64,000 nucleotides of DNA from Dissophora ornata (lineage: Eukaryota > Mortierellomycota > Mortierellomycetes > Mortierellales > Mortierellaceae), in assembly GCA_025201705.1 (NCBI GenBank), contig MU616584.1, positions 1 through 64,000 of the forward strand, in the 5' to 3' direction. Every line of letters starts with the position of its first letter. Within the stretch, counting starts at the first letter, position 1. This document shows positions 1-12,509 of the stretch, piece after piece. The notes beneath the pieces were generated by a model, which was not told the DNA's origin, did not search any database, and saw only the letters and a program-made list of their open reading frames with translations. Both the position numbers and the translations under genes were made by a program.

Positions 1-46
1 CCCCTCGCTCTTCCACGAGCCTCGACATTAAACAAATCGCATACCC

Positions 47-2044
47 ATGTCCGCAGAGCAGCACGCCCGCCCACGGAGGGCCTCAGCTGCTGATCAGTTG
101 AGGCAACTCTCCACCAACGACTTTCGCCACATCCACCGGGGTGACCAGGGTGACCAGAGCGAGCAGGTCACGCTTAATACCCCTCCCCAATACACCCCCT
201 CAGACTCATCCCCCACGTCAGAACCACCACTGGCCATTGCAGTGAGTGTAGACGCTCCCTCACCACCAGTCTTGACCTCCCGAAACTCCATGTCGATTTC
301 TGTCGCCTCAACACTTCCCAACGATACCCTCTCTGAAAAAAAGAATTCGCTCATGCTTGAAGACCTGGACGAATTAAAGGTCAGCTCCAAAAAAAACGGT
401 TCACCCCGACAGCAAACCTTCTTGAGCCAACACCCTTGGTTAATGGGCTGGAACCATGAGGACTGGTGGCCATGCTGGATCGGTCTCTTCCTCTTCGCCA
501 TGATCTCCATCGCTGTCCACTACGGGGTCCCCGCAGCGCACTTTGGAATCTGGTCCTCAAACCCATTTGATTCATTACACGGCACCAACAACTTTGACCT
601 CTTGGTCCTCTTCCCTCTCCAAGGGCTGTTGGTCTGGCTGGCAGTTTGGGCCATCAAGGCCAAGGGTTACGATGAGTTTTGGAAGGGCTACCTGGTTGTC
701 TATGTACTCAGCTTCTTGAGCAAGTGGCTCGCGGCTCAGGAGAGTATCAAGAGCGCCAGCTTGGGTGATTCTATCTGGGCTATTTTGTTTGGAGCTATTC
801 TCAGGAACGCCATGGCCGGATCCCCACAACCCGATGGACGATCCAAGCCTTTGCCACCCTGGCTGAAAGTCGCCCAGCAGACGGAGCTGTACATTGCCAC
901 GTCTTTGGTGTTGCTGTGGTAAGTTTTGTGTAGATTGTAGGACACTAAAGTATCTGGAGTGCGCCATAATATTAGCACATTAGCACTGTGGTACCATCCT
1001 TGACACCACCATCGAGTTATGTGGGAAAAAGGGGAGCAGCAGAGTAGTTTTCACTACAGTAGTCTGCAGTGGCCTGATGGCATCATCTGGCGTCATCAGC
1101 TCAATTTCCAAATCCAGCAGAGCGGGGTCACACCAAAAGAATTTTTTTACTCATCCGTCGTTCCTTTCTTCCCATGGCTCTCAATTAGCATCGACTTCAC
1201 GGTCCTGAAACCCCTGGCTCCCCGCGCCCTCTTTGTCTCATGGATTGACACTCCCTCGCTGTTCGTGGTTGTGGCCATGATTGGCACCGCCTGGCTCAAG
1301 ATCGACCTCCAGACTTCCATGATCATGTCTGGCGCAACCTTCATCTGCGGTTCATCCGCCGCGATTGCCATTTCGGCGTCTTTGGGCGCAGGCAGTAAGG
1401 CAGACCTGCCCATTGCCATTATCTCGGTCTTTACCATTCCATCAATTATCGCACTGCCTTACATCGCCAAGGCTATCAACATTAGCTCCCAGGTGGCCGG
1501 TGCTTGGTTTGGTGGATGTGTTGATTCCACAGGAGCCGTCATTGCTGCTGCCACGATCTACGGTGACAATGTCGCTGTGGAGACCTCAGCCGTGGTCAAG
1601 ATGGTCCAGAACGTGCTCATCGGTCCCATTTCCGTTGGTGTCGCTGCCGTCTGGACCCAGCGCGAGGAGCGTCGCATGCGTAATCTGAATAAATCGCTCG
1701 AGGATGATACCTTGCGGTCCAAGGCGGACTTCACACCAGTACCCTACAGGACCTTGCTCTGGAGTCGATTCCCAAAATTCGTACTGGGTTTCATCGTTAC
1801 AGCGATCGTGTTTAACACAGCTGTGCCATCGGAGGATAGGGCTTTGGTCAACTCGTTCTCGTTCATGGTCGGAGAATGGTATTCGACCATGAGTTTCGTC
1901 AGTATCGGCCTGGGTCTGCAGTTTCATGAGCTGAGGAGAGAGGCGAGACTCTTGCTTAAGCTAACTACATTGTATGCTTTGGCCCAGTTGGTTGATATCC
2001 TCAGTACTCTAGGACTCGCCTACATCGCTTTTGAGCTCTTCTAG
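47..2044 (+). CDS. YeiH/UPF0324-family membrane transporter (putative sulfate exporter family)
   Basis: Two exons, 47-918 and 1189-2044, joined across a GTAAGT...TTAG intron, give 575 residues. Residues 1-139 are hydrophilic and Ser/Pro-rich, probably a cytosolic tail. From about residue 140 (WWPCWIGLFLFAM) to the end there are many hydrophobic segments. The block split by the intron reads TSLVLL-C-IDFTVLKPLAPRA, and with the Gly/Ser-rich stretch CGSSAAIAISASLGAG and the GCVDSTGAVIAAA segment it matches what I know of the bacterial YeiH family. Those proteins are inner-membrane transporters of poorly defined substrate, annotated as putative sulfate exporters. Location in a fungal cell (plasma membrane or organelle) cannot be told from the sequence. 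The family is mainly bacterial, so ancient transfer is possible, but the intron and the codon use like its neighbours show it is a settled fungal gene. Family call good; substrate unknown. Confidence 0.85.
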
Positions 2045-2409
2045 TGATTGAGTTTTCATTTTCATGTACAGCATCACCTAGACACCATAGTTATTCGTAC
2101 CTCATTAGAAGCTTGACATAACGGATATTAAAATCCCATAGACACCATTTCTTTGTCGCGAATACGGTGGTCGGTCATCATTGCATGAAAGACAAGTGGA
2201 AATGCACTATTAAACGACAAAGACGTATGATAGATGCTTGTGTTTGTGCGAACGCAGCAGCGCTACTTGTCTCTTTACTTGGCATCTCAACAGTATCCCT
2301 TCACTACACTTTTTTTTCTTGCGCCTACGAGACAACACGTCTGAGTCCTTGACCTTGAGGCATCCGTAATCACAGGCACTGTTACTCATTGCAGTTTCCT
2401 TCTGTCGAT
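2045..2409. other. Intergenic spacer between transporter and hypothetical gene
   Basis: No gene seen. An ATTGCAG just before the next start codon could be the acceptor of a 5' UTR intron. Confidence 0.5.
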
Positions 2410-3207
2410 ATGGTTGTCGTTTATAATAAGAGTAAACTGAATCCAGGATTGCTGCCCTTCTCGCATTTGACTACAACGTCCGCCTCTTCCTCTTTACCAA
2501 GGACAAGGACTCTACATCCGGACCAGACTCCTACCCAGTCTGCCGCCCCTAATTCCTCTTCAGAATGTTTGCCTACGGCTGTGGTTAAAGGATTCATGGC
2601 TCTCAATGTAGCTATCCTTGTCGGCTTGTGCCTTTGTATTTGGATACTCTGCCGACGACACAACCACGGGCAAGGGCGGGGACGGCGAGGATGGCGAGAG
2701 AGAATGGAGCGTGTACTATCGCGGCCTCGAAGTCAGGACCTCCCAACAATTGATAAAGCCCAGCAAATTTCAGGGCCATGCGACGTGGCATGCTGGAGTG
2801 TGGATTATTCTCCAGAGTCTCATACCCTGAAGGGATTCTCGCAGCGCGTTCCTGCGACCTTTAACCGCAGGAGGGATACCGTGAATGACGATACAGAAGA
2901 GTTGAGTCGCAGTTCAGTGGCGTGTCTTGCGCCTCCGCGTCCTGCTCGCCTTCCACATTCGCCGCCGCATGTTCCTGAAATTCCTGTGTCAGATCTGTCA
3001 TCAAAGGGCGCACGGATATCAGTTCTAGAACATTTGAGACCTGTTGAAGCCACGCCTTCGTCTATGATACTACCACAGGCCATGCATAGGTCTGCTCGAC
3101 ATGCCGGATCATTGTTGCGATATGAAAATCGAGCCATTTCTCGAGCAGAAAAAGGAATAAGGAGCCCCTTCAACACTCGTGCGACTCAAAGGCAACATGC
3201 GGCATAG
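2410..3207 (+). CDS. Hypothetical single-pass membrane protein
   Basis: Single open frame of 265 residues from ATG 2410; I do not recognise a family. Residues 1-55 are Ser/Thr/Pro-rich, suiting a glycosylated outer segment. One hydrophobic stretch follows at about 58-82 (FMALNVAILVGLCLCIWIL), ending in a strongly basic patch (RRHNHGQGRGRRGWRER). That fits a type I/III orientation with the tail in the cytosol. The remaining 170 residues are Arg/Ser/Pro-rich and look disordered. The layout (short Ser/Thr ectodomain, one membrane span, basic tail) resembles small fungal wall-sensor-like proteins, but no WSC or other cysteine pattern is present. The frame is open upstream of the ATG only through a TTG. 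It could also be a chance open frame; I rate it slightly better than even. Confidence 0.45.
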   Translation: MVVVYNKSKLNPGLLPFSHLTTTSASSSLPRTRTLHPDQTPTQSAAPNSSSECLPTAVVKGFMALNVAILVGLCLCIWILCRRHNHGQGRGRRGWRERMERVLSRPRSQDLPTIDKAQQISGPCDVACWSVDYSPESHTLKGFSQRVPATFNRRRDTVNDDTEELSRSSVACLAPPRPARLPHSPPHVPEIPVSDLSSKGARISVLEHLRPVEATPSSMILPQAMHRSARHAGSLLRYENRAISRAEKGIRSPFNTRATQRQHAA

Positions 3208-3385
3208 GGGCAGCGCGCTAGGCATGCGCAACTTTGTAGAAAAGTATATCAATGAGCTAATTCGGAGTGCCAGATAGCCCAATTTGGTGACTGTGTTTGT
3301 GATCAGGGAGCTTGGGCAATAAAATAATGAATGCCGCTTACATGCAAGCAGTAGACGTGATCATCCCAATTGATTCAACACCAGC

Positions 3386-5479
3386 ATGTCAAGGAGAGCA
3401 GCACAGCAACCCCAATACACCTACAACGACGACGAGGACGATGAAGACCTCGTCAGTGCCAGCGAAGGCGATGAACAGGATGACAGTCAGGCTGATTCAG
3501 AAGATGAGGATGTCTACGAGGTCGCTAGGCGTCGACCCGCCACGAAGGCATCCTCTTCATCCAAAAACACAAGATCAGCACCGACAGCAAAGTCATCCTC
3601 ATCCTCTCGGCAATCTGCACGGGCAGCAACCAACTCTAAGCAACCGGCCAAACCTGCGTCAAAAACACAATCCAACAGAACTTCAGGACGAGGTATAGCA
3701 ACAGCAGCCGTGGATCGTACCCCTTTCGAAGTTCCATCCTCCACGCGAACTCGCAAGCCGGCTGTCAACTATGCAGAGCCTGAGGAGGATGAGGACGAGG
3801 AAGAGGAAGAGGGGGAGATGTTTGGAGACGGTCTGGATGATGCGGAAGAGGAAGGATTAGGAGATGAAGAGGATGACGACGACATGGACGATGATTCGGC
3901 CGCACCAACCCCACCAACGTCAAGGCGAAGTGGTGCATCAGCATCAGCACCGATTACTGGAAGGGGGTCGAGATCTTCAGCGAGGGCTGCCGCAGCTGCT
4001 ACCACTACTCAACGTAAGCAGAGGCCTCAAAAGGCGTCGACTCAGAAGCGAAGGAGTAAGTTTCATTTTCGTCTATGTCTACTCTGGAAAGCAACAACGG
4101 GTCCACACATATTAATCTAATATTAATTTGCTATTAAACTGTGGTAGTGTCGACTCCGCTGAGTTCTGAGGAAGAGGATGGAGAGGGACAGGATGAGGAG
4201 GACCTTGGAGATGAGGATGATGATGAGGGCACACCCATTTCTAGGACCACACGATCTAGATCAACGTCACCACGCAAGAAGCAAGCTGTAGAACGGCCTA
4301 GGGGCAGGGGCAGAGGCATGGATCTGGACATGGACTCTGTTGCCTCTTCACAGCGCGATGGTCCTAGCCGGGACGAAGAGGACGAAGATCAGATGGACGT
4401 GGATATGGAGGACGAGGAAGATCAAGAAGACGATGATGGACTTGATGAGGATGACGAGGAGCAAGTAGAAGAAGACGATGAAGAAGAAATTGAGGTCGAG
4501 GATGAGATGGATATGGATGAGGAGAATGAAGAAGACGATGACGAGGACGACATCGAAAACACAAAACCCTTGACGTCCAAGGCTGTGGTCAGTGGTGCTA
4601 GCAAGAGCGGCTCGGTCTCGAAAGGCAAGAAGGTTGCGATTGCTCAGCAGGATGATGATGATGATGACGACGAGGAAGAGGAGTTCAGCGACGATGACTT
4701 TTCAAACCCACAGCCAGGCATGGCCTTTGGAGGACAGCTGACCAAGCGACAGCGATCCAAACTGGACGTTCATGATGTCTCGCTGGAGCTCTTTGAGCTG
4801 CCCGTCTGTAAGTAGCTCTACATTGCTGGTAAACCTTTGACCATCGTCATGTTGTCCGTGGATATCTTCTAATAATCATCTCTGTGCTACCTGTCCTTCT
4901 TTTCGACCTCATACAGCCTCGTCACGGAAGCGCCATCAGACTGAAGAAGAGCTAGCGCTCAAGAAGAGCGAGATCACGCGTCGGCGCATGAATCAGTCTG
5001 CGCAACGTGCAGAGCAAGAAAAAATGGAGACCATTAACCGATTGCTCAAGAAGCAGGCCGGGAAGCGCAAGAAAGGTGCCCAGGATGACGACGAGGGTGG
5101 CGAGGACAAGAAGAATGATGCGAATGATACGGAAGCAGATAAACGGAACAGGTTTCAGGCACCTTCCAGCTATCTGAGGGTCACGTATCGCGTCAACGGA
5201 ATCACGCTGTCAATACCAGAAGAATCTTTGATGGAGGTTCCAGGATGGATGCAAAGTTCTACAGGGACAGCTATTGACATCCCTGCCTCAAATCAGGAGC
5301 ACAAGGCTATCGAGTTGCTAGAGACACCTGTATCGCCACTCAGGATGCCTCGCTACCCAGCGCCGAAGGGCAAGTGCTCAGTGAAAAAGTGTCAGCAACA
5401 GTGGAAGTATCGGAGCATGAAAAGCAAGAGGGTTGCCTGCGGTCTGGAGCACTTGAAACTGGTAGAGGCGGAGGTCTAA
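3386..5479 (+). CDS. IES2: INO80 chromatin-remodelling complex subunit Ies2/INO80B (PAPA-1 domain)
   Basis: Three exons, 3386-4055, 4148-4807 and 4917-5479, encode 630 residues. The first two thirds are low complexity: Ser/Ala-rich, then several long Asp/Glu runs, as often seen in chromatin factors. The conserved part lies in exon 3. A basic helical PAPA-1 segment (KKSEITRRRMNQSAQ then METINRLLKKQAGKRKK) begins near residue 455. It is followed by RVTYRVNGITLSIPEES, the strand motif typical of INO80B/Ies2, and by a C-terminal Cys-containing block (KGKCSVKKCQQQWKYRS...VACGLEHL) that resembles a degenerate HIT-type zinc finger. Known role of the family: Ies2 binds the Ino80 ATPase and stimulates nucleosome sliding in the nucleus. 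It is longer than yeast Ies2 because of the acidic region. The acidic, repeat-rich coding DNA produces many antisense open frames, which I treat as shadows. Confidence 0.9.
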
Positions 5480-5977
5480 CATCGCCATGTCGTTTGATTC
5501 AAAGAATTGTCACATTATAATAAACCTTCTGGTTTCGAGTAGACTCGTAGCATCTTCCATCGGTGGGCCCCCACCACTCTCATCTCTTTCTTACACGCTC
5601 TTTCTCTCTGGTCCGTCTCACCCCATCCTCCTGCGCATCGTTTTCTCTGTCAAGCCAATCATCAACTGCATCAACAATCACATCGGTGTGTCGACAACTG
5701 TCGCTGTCTGCTTCTTTCGGGAAAGGTTTATTGTGCGAGGTTGGTAGAGGCCGCTAGAAAGGCGGTGAGATGGTGCTAGCATCTAGCGCACACTTCCAGC
5801 CGCCTCCTGCTTCGATATGCTGCAAGAAGAAGAGGTGGCAGTGTCATTCTGGCCGTTTCGAGGCGATGTCTACCTTTCAGGCTAGTAATAGAAGCTTCTT
5901 TGAAGGATGAGGATATCTTGCCAATCTGGACTTTTACTGTTCTTCATTGAAGATAAACGGAGGGTCCAATACCGACA

Positions 5978-6021
<44 letters not shown>

Positions 6022-6694
6022 GGTCCTCGCAGTAGCCGTTGTCGTTTGTTCCTCCTCACTTGCAGTGACAAACTCCAAGAAGAAAACACTGGATATCTTT
6101 GTCGAAAACCTTCTTAGCGAAACCCCATCAGTAAGTATTTATTACCTTTCTGCGTGACCAAGCTATCAAAACGTTGATTTAGGGTTAGGGGAGGAGGAAG
6201 TCGCAAAGGAAAATGAGGAAGGGAGAAGGCATGCTAATGCAGGACAAGAATGGAATCGAGCAAAAAGCATGGATTATTCTCACGACTCAGTCAGCATGAT
6301 AACACTGGGAAGAGAAAGGATAACACTCCCAGCAGATCTGGTCGCACTGCATGCATTCGTTTATCCTCTTTCACAAGACAGACGGTCGGGGCAGATGCAT
6401 GAATTGTTGAGAGGCTCCGCAGACCTCACAAACACATTCTCATCCCTCTCGCTTTGAACACGTCCCTCGGACATCGAGATTTCAATCTGATTCTTATCTC
6501 CCACACACTCAGCGTATCGCGTGCCAGCTTGACCACCATCCAACATCACTTGGCATCACGGCATCACGGCATCGCCGTCATCTGTTTCGCACGCCGTTTT
6601 CTTCGACACATCGCCTTTCTCTTCTACACATCGCCCCTACCTCAACCAACATCCGGCATCGTCTACTTGTCTGTGTCCAGCAATAGAATCCACG
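5480..6694. other. Intergenic/5' region before the CSC1-like gene
   Basis: No firm gene. It holds a near-pure T tract (5978-6020) and an exon-like 65-base stretch at 6066-6130 flanked by TTGCAG and GTAAGT. An open frame also runs from 6183 (after TTTAG) to a stop at 6457, containing a 62-codon ATG frame at 6269. The two pieces do not join in frame, so I do not call a gene; they could be transcribed leader sequence. Confidence 0.4.
5978..6020. repeat. Poly(T) tract
   Basis: About 42 bases of T with one C, upstream of the CSC1-like gene; simple homopolymer, length likely unreliable in assembly. Confidence 0.9.
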
Positions 6695-9600
6695 ATGGAC
6701 GCAGCTCAAGCCTTCTTTCGCGGGCCAATGTAACCTCACACTCCACACTCCATTTCCCTCAACTTACACTTTGCACAACTGATCGTAATGTTGATATCAT
6801 CCATGGAATATATAGATTGGACACCTTTGGCTCCGCACCATCGACGTCTTTTATCCCTGTGGGTATGTATGACATTCTTTACTGGAAAGCCAACAGAGAT
6901 ATTTCAAATAGCGATCTCAGCGGTGCAAGGGCTTCCAACCTTATCTTGGATAGACATTGTCATGCACGGTCCAGTCAGTTGTTCCGTGCTACAAAGCTCG
7001 TCAATAGGATTAATATGCAGCCATCTCTCCATCGATAGGCCATCCAGCGTCGAGTAATACCTCGGGTCTCAAGACCCAGCTTGCGATCTCGACAGCGTTG
7101 GGGTTGGGCTCGTTTCTAATATTTTGCTTCTTGCGCACGAGATGGACCGTTCTCTTTGCTCCCCGGACAAAGCTGCGAAGGTGTGGAATTTGAGTTTTTT
7201 TATTTTTTATTTTTGGGAAGCGACTCTTCCTACAAGTGGTTCTGAACATGAGAACCCAATGCTTTCGAACATCTTCTCACTATGCGAACATAGACACACA
7301 CCGCCAATTCTTTCTTCCGAATTCTTTGGATGGGTCCCTCAACTTTTGCGCATCCCGGAAGCGGAACTGCTCGATTGTGTGGGACTGGACGCAGTCATGG
7401 TACGCTTTTATTGTTGGGCATAAATCAGTGACACATGGAGCGGCATTCTCGGTATTATTTCAGTTTGGAAAGATGTGATCATCTAACACGAGGGTAATAT
7501 TCTATTGATAGATGTTGCGCTTCTTCACAATGTGCTTCAAGCTATTCGCTGTATGCTTGATCCCTGGGATTTTCATCATCCTCCCCATCAACAATTACTC
7601 AACAAACGACGGCCACCTGCCAACAGACCCTGATGAAGGCAACGAGTTTGATCCTTCACTGCCCAACTCTGTTCCTCGACAGGGGGCGTCCCTTCTTTAT
7701 CTCTTCACCCTGTTCACATTCACGTGGTTATTTTCACTCTTCACTGTATACTCCATCTGGAGGACATATGAAGGTTACATTGATGTCCGCCGTCGCTATT
7801 TGCTGAAGCGTCGAAAGGCCATCGTCAATAGGACCATCATGGTTATTGGACTTCCTGTTCATTTGCAGAGCGACAGAGCATTGGCAACGTTTTACGAGTC
7901 GTTGGGAGTGGGAACCGTGGAGAGTGCGCACGTGTGCCGGCATGTCACGAGTCTGAAGCGCTTGATCGAGCAACGAGCTCACGCCTTGAGGGCGCTTGAG
8001 TTGGTTTACATGCAGTACTATGGAAATCCGTCTAAGAGATTAGACTACGACCCTAATGCGATTGTGGCAGAGAATGAGCGTATACTGGAGCAGCATCAAC
8101 ATCGTCATGCAGGGCCGATTACGGGCGAGAGTACGCCGCAAGGTCCGGAACAGAGCTGCTTTCCAGAGACAGCCGACCGATCTTTGGTTGTGGATTCAGC
8201 TAGAGGGGTTGAGAAGCGACCGACGATGCGACTTGGATTCTTAGGGTTGTTTGGGAAGCGGGTTGACAAGATCTACTACCGACGCGAGGTATTTGCGACA
8301 TTAGACAAGGCGGTTCAGAAGATGCGCACTTCGAGGGTGTTTGCGACGACAAGCATTGGCTTTGTCACGTTTGAGGAGATGCATGCTACCGTAAGTATTT
8401 CCGCCCTGGCTACTTGGTCCTTCTCGGTAACATTCGCCCCTCATTGACCCCTGGGACGACTATTTTGCTGGTTTTTTTTTTTTTTTGGAAATCATAGCAA
8501 ATCCTTGCGCAAACCGTCAACACTCAGGAGACTCTTTCCTGTGAGACGTTCTTGGCTCCCGAGCCTCGTGATGTATACTGGGACAACTTGAACCTGCCTC
8601 CAAGGGAGCTCGATGTTCGAACAGTTGTAATCAACGCAATAGTGTTCTTTCTCGTATTTTTCTGGGCTGGTCCCGTCGGCGTCTTTTCGTCCTTTCTGAA
8701 TCTGGACTCGCTCAACAAGATATTCCCCGGCATTTCCAAACTCGCCGAAAAGAACGCATTGCTGAAATCACTTATCCAAGGGTTCCTCCCGACAGTCGGA
8801 GTGATTGTATTTCTGGCGGTCGTTCCTACAATTCTGGTAGCCCTTTGTCGCCGGCAAGGAATCCAGTCGCATTCCGAGATTGCCCAATCGCTTTACAACA
8901 AGTACTTTACATTTGTCCTATTCAATGTCGTCCTTGTCTTCACCATCGTGGGAACCTGGGCCCAGGCATTCAACAAGGTGTACCATAATATTGGGGAACT
9001 AACGCTCCTGCTAGCGGCCTCCTTGCCACGCGTCGCGCCATTCTTTGTCAACTATACGATCTTGCGAGGTATTGGTCTATTCCCACTTCAGCTGCTTCTG
9101 ATCGCCGACATCTTCAATTTGAATCTCCAAAACTTTAATTCAAAGACCCCACGGGATTATGCAGAGGCACGCGCGCCACGAGAGCTTCCTTACGGAGTCG
9201 TATACGCAAATGCGACCTTGATCTTTGTGATCATTCTGATCTACTCCTGCATCCGACCCATAATCTTGGTCTTTGGCGTCATTTACTTCGCATTGGGATA
9301 TGTTGTTTTCAAGTACCAGTTACTCTATGTTTATTTTCATCCCAACGAGTCTGGCGGACAAATATGGCCTATGGTCTATAATCGGATGACACTCGGCTTG
9401 CTTATTTTCCAGATGACAATGCTGGGTTTACTCATGCTGAAGCACGCTTACTATTTTGGAGCACTCTTGGCGCCCTTGCCAGCGGGGACGGTCTGGTTCT
9501 GGTACTGGACGACAAATACCTACAAGCGAACTGCGAAGTATATACCACTCGAACTCTTGCGCCCCACCCAGGAGACAGATTCGTCGGAGCTTTCACAGGC

Positions 9601-10582
9601 ACTATCATCATCATCTCAACAAGAACACGGTCTCGAAAACAGCTCTCTGGTGGCCTTGGGTTCTGAGGTGGCCTTATCGAGTAGTGGACTCGGACATGTC
9701 GCTGTGGATATTACGGACTCAAAGAAATCCAGGTGTGGCAGCACCGTGATGATGACTCCTGAAGGCTTGAAGCGGAGACTCCCCAAGAGCGTGGTTGACG
9801 AGGACGATTACCAGGCGATCCCAGATCGATATACCGATTACAAGCAACCGCCAATGACATTGTACCCAGGTATATTGAACTCTGGGATGCGGCGATATTG
9901 CCATCCAGCGATTGCAGGTGCTCTGCCGACTCTTTGGCTACCTTTGAAGATGGACGAGAACAAGAGCCCACCGTTACATGGCGAGGAATCCAATGTTGGT
10001 GGTTGTAGTCACCATCTACCGTCGTTTATGCTTCCTACAAGGGACTTTGATCAGCCGCAAAACTATGAGGAGGGAGATAACCTGGCAGGAGGCGGACAGG
10101 ACGAGGAAGACCCGACAGATTTGTCGGGCGAACCTGAAAGCGGGAACAGCACTGCGGTGCACGGCCACGACAGCGAAGGCGAGCACAGAAACAGCATGGG
10201 TGCGACCATGGATGAAAGCCTTTATGATGAAGATGACGCGTCGAGCGATGTCACTGGTGGTCCTAGTCCGCCAGGCTCGCCGTTTGAGGAAGATCCACCA
10301 CTAAGCGGATCGCTTAGGAGAAACCCGGCAGTGGAGGGTATTAGCGATGTGTATTACCATCACCCAGAAAGGCGGTCGTCGAGTGCGAGCTCCACCTCTG
10401 CGATCAGGAATATGGTCGTCAGCGGCATGGGAGTAGGAGGTAGCGTTGCAAGCAGCAGTGGACCACCAAGGTCGATGCTTGCACGAGGATCCAGGGGGGA
10501 TATTTCGAGGGATCGCTCTTCGTCGCTGACACAACAGCACCCACCGCCAGCGTCGGCTCCGGCGCGACGTCCTCCGTTCTGA
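6695..10582 (+). CDS. CSC1/OSCA/TMEM63-type calcium-permeable, osmo-gated cation channel (DUF221)
   Basis: Five exons, 6695-6729, 7055-7180, 7294-7399, 7512-8390 and 8498-10582, join in frame to 1076 residues. The short first exon gives MDAAQAFFRGP. Exon 2 supplies the first membrane span and the family signature LFAPRTKLRR. Exon 3 gives FFGWVPQLLRIPEAELL and GLDAVM. Exon 4 holds two further spans and the cytosolic RNA-binding-fold-like region. Exon 5 opens with the conserved LAPEPRDVYWDNL, followed by the multi-span RSN1_7TM core (about residues 424-725). The last 350 residues are hydrophilic, acidic and Ser-rich, a cytosolic tail. Known role: dimeric plasma- or organelle-membrane channels opened by osmotic or mechanical stress and passing calcium. 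An AATAAA lies 21 bases past the stop. Length is within the fungal range; ion selectivity and location are inferred from the family. Confidence 0.93.
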
Positions 10583-10602
10583 GACTTTGTGCGGCAAATA
10601 CA

Positions 10603-10608
10603 AATAAA
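10603..10608 (+). terminator. Poly(A) signal of the CSC1-like gene
   Basis: AATAAA 21 bases after the stop codon. Confidence 0.55.
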
Positions 10609-10799
10609 AAAAAGCGATGATTTGGTGCCTTCGCCCGAAAAACCGGGTTTGCATGTCAAATAAACAGTCACACGATAGATTTCTTTGTTCATTTTTTCTG
10701 TTCCCGCTGATAACGATCTGTGGCTTCTTCCCAAGGGAATTGTTGGGTGCATCGGGAGGTTCACATTGTCACCTTCTCCTCATCCACATCATATCCGAC

Positions 10800-11995
10800 A
10801 TGTCCTCAGCAGCCTCCGCCGTCTCACAATCAGCTTTCCAAAAGTTCCTGAACCACCCTGCTGGTAGGTCTGTGCTCCCCACTACCCCCTCCACTCCCTC
10901 TCTTTTTCTGGACCTCATTCAAGTTTATTGCTTATCTTGAAGTGGGCCCGGAGAAACTGTGTACCCGACCGTTGCGAATATTCAATGGATGAATGAACAC
11001 ATCGCAGAAAAGCTCATTGGGACAGAAAGTGATCAACATCACGGCACAGCAGAAAAAGAACAACTCGCCTCTACCGCCGCTAAGCTGGACCTTATCGACA
11101 CATCGACATATTGGATAAGAATGGGCGTTTCGGCATTTACCCACAGTATGGCTGTTTTCCACGTTACTAACAACGACTCCCTGACGTCAATAATATGGTT
11201 TCTCCATGTAGGTCCCAAGACCATCCACTTCTGGGCTCCTGCTGCCAAGTGGGTAAGTTGTCTTCAGGATCATCTTTCAAGAATCAATCTATAAGGATCT
11301 GACTAGGATAATCCAGGAAAGCGTGTGAGACTATTGTTGGCGCTATGGACGATCATCAGAGGCTACAAAGCTGGACTAAAAGATGACTAGACAGACTATC
11401 AGTCATTACGACGTATGAGACAATTATTCGGGATCGTAGGATCAATGCAGGAAACACCGAGTGTGCACCCTGTACCTCTCTACACTATGGGCAAAGGCTA
11501 ACGGCATATGCTGCATTTTCAAATCACCATTTCCAACGTAGGCTTTGGTTGGTGCCGGTGTTGGTGACTTGAGCCGTCCTGCTGAGAACCTGTCCTTGTC
11601 CCAGAATGTTGGTAGGTTCTCTCAAGTGATGTTTCGCTTTTGTACTCTTGAAGTATTCTCTGACGCGTCCTCTTCAAAACGACTTTAGCCTTGGCTGCCA
11701 CTGGTTTGATCTGGTCCAGATACTCGCTCGTCATTATCCCCAAGAACTACAGCTTGTTCACAGTCAATCTGTTTGTTGCTGCCACTGGATTGACCCAACT
11801 CTACCGCATTTTCGAGTACGCAGCATTTTCGTCGTGTGCATTCGTTCCTTTTTGCGCAATCTACAGACTGAAGTGGCCTTACTAATGACAATCTCTCTCA
11901 ATGACCACAATAGCTACCGCCAGGGCTTGAAGGCACAGGAGAATGCTCCCGCTACTGCTCCCGCTACTGCCGCCGCCGCTGCCGCTGCCAAGTAG
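10800..11995 (+). CDS. MPC2: Mitochondrial pyruvate carrier subunit 2
   Basis: Five small exons, 10800-10863, 11212-11252, 11542-11611, 11689-11815 and 11914-11995, give 127 residues. The N-terminus (SAFQKFLNHPAGPKTIHFWAP) and the core (SLSQNVALAATGLIWSRYSL, then NLFVAATGLTQLYRIF) are the hallmark MPC segments. The fold is two to three short hydrophobic helices, and the length is typical. Known role: a heterodimer with MPC1 in the inner mitochondrial membrane that imports pyruvate into the matrix. The C-terminal tail is a low-complexity Ala/Pro/Thr run. Introns make up two thirds of the locus. The first intron is the longest at 348 bases. An AATAAA follows the stop by about 60 bases. Whether it is strictly MPC2 rather than an MPC3-like paralogue cannot be decided here. 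Confidence 0.93.
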
Positions 11996-12056
11996 ACTGT
12001 ATTATTTCTTCGACCGCTCCTCTCGTGTTCTCCCCTCTCCTGCTCTCCGTCATCCA

Positions 12057-12062
12057 AATAAA
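12057..12062 (+). terminator. Poly(A) signal of the MPC2 gene
   Basis: AATAAA 62 bases after the MPC2 stop; the convergent MINDY gene ends about 150 bases further on. Confidence 0.55.
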
Positions 12063-12209
12063 ACTAGACGTAAAAAGTTGACTCAGAAACATTGGCTCTA
12101 TCGCCGTGAATGGCTTTGCAAGTTTGTGTTGTCTTACTTTTATTACGCTAGATAATAACGAAACTACATTGAGGGCGCGGTTGGACTACTGGTTAGTCAA
12201 TGAAGATGC

Positions 12210-12469
12210 TCAAGAGATGATGCATTTGTCCTTGTCTTTCCTGCTGCTATTTTCGCTCGAATTGCGGATGCGACTGTGGCCACCGACGCCATGTCCTGGA
12301 CCCTGCGGCACTGCTGGCAACGGTGCCGACAGATTTGGCGGCGGCCGTGGATCTTGAGTTTGAACAGAGCTTGGATAGTGCATCGGCTGAGCATACACTT
12401 GCGGTGACGTCTGTGGTCCGTAGTTCGAATACTGCTCATAGGCAGGGTATGGCCTGCTGACGCTCTGCA

Positions 12470-12509
<40 letters not shown>

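Noticed and set aside
3514..4628. Long antisense Ser-rich open frames opposite the Ies2 gene
   Set aside because: Mirror of GAT/GAG acidic repeats on the coding strand; no independent start or splice context.
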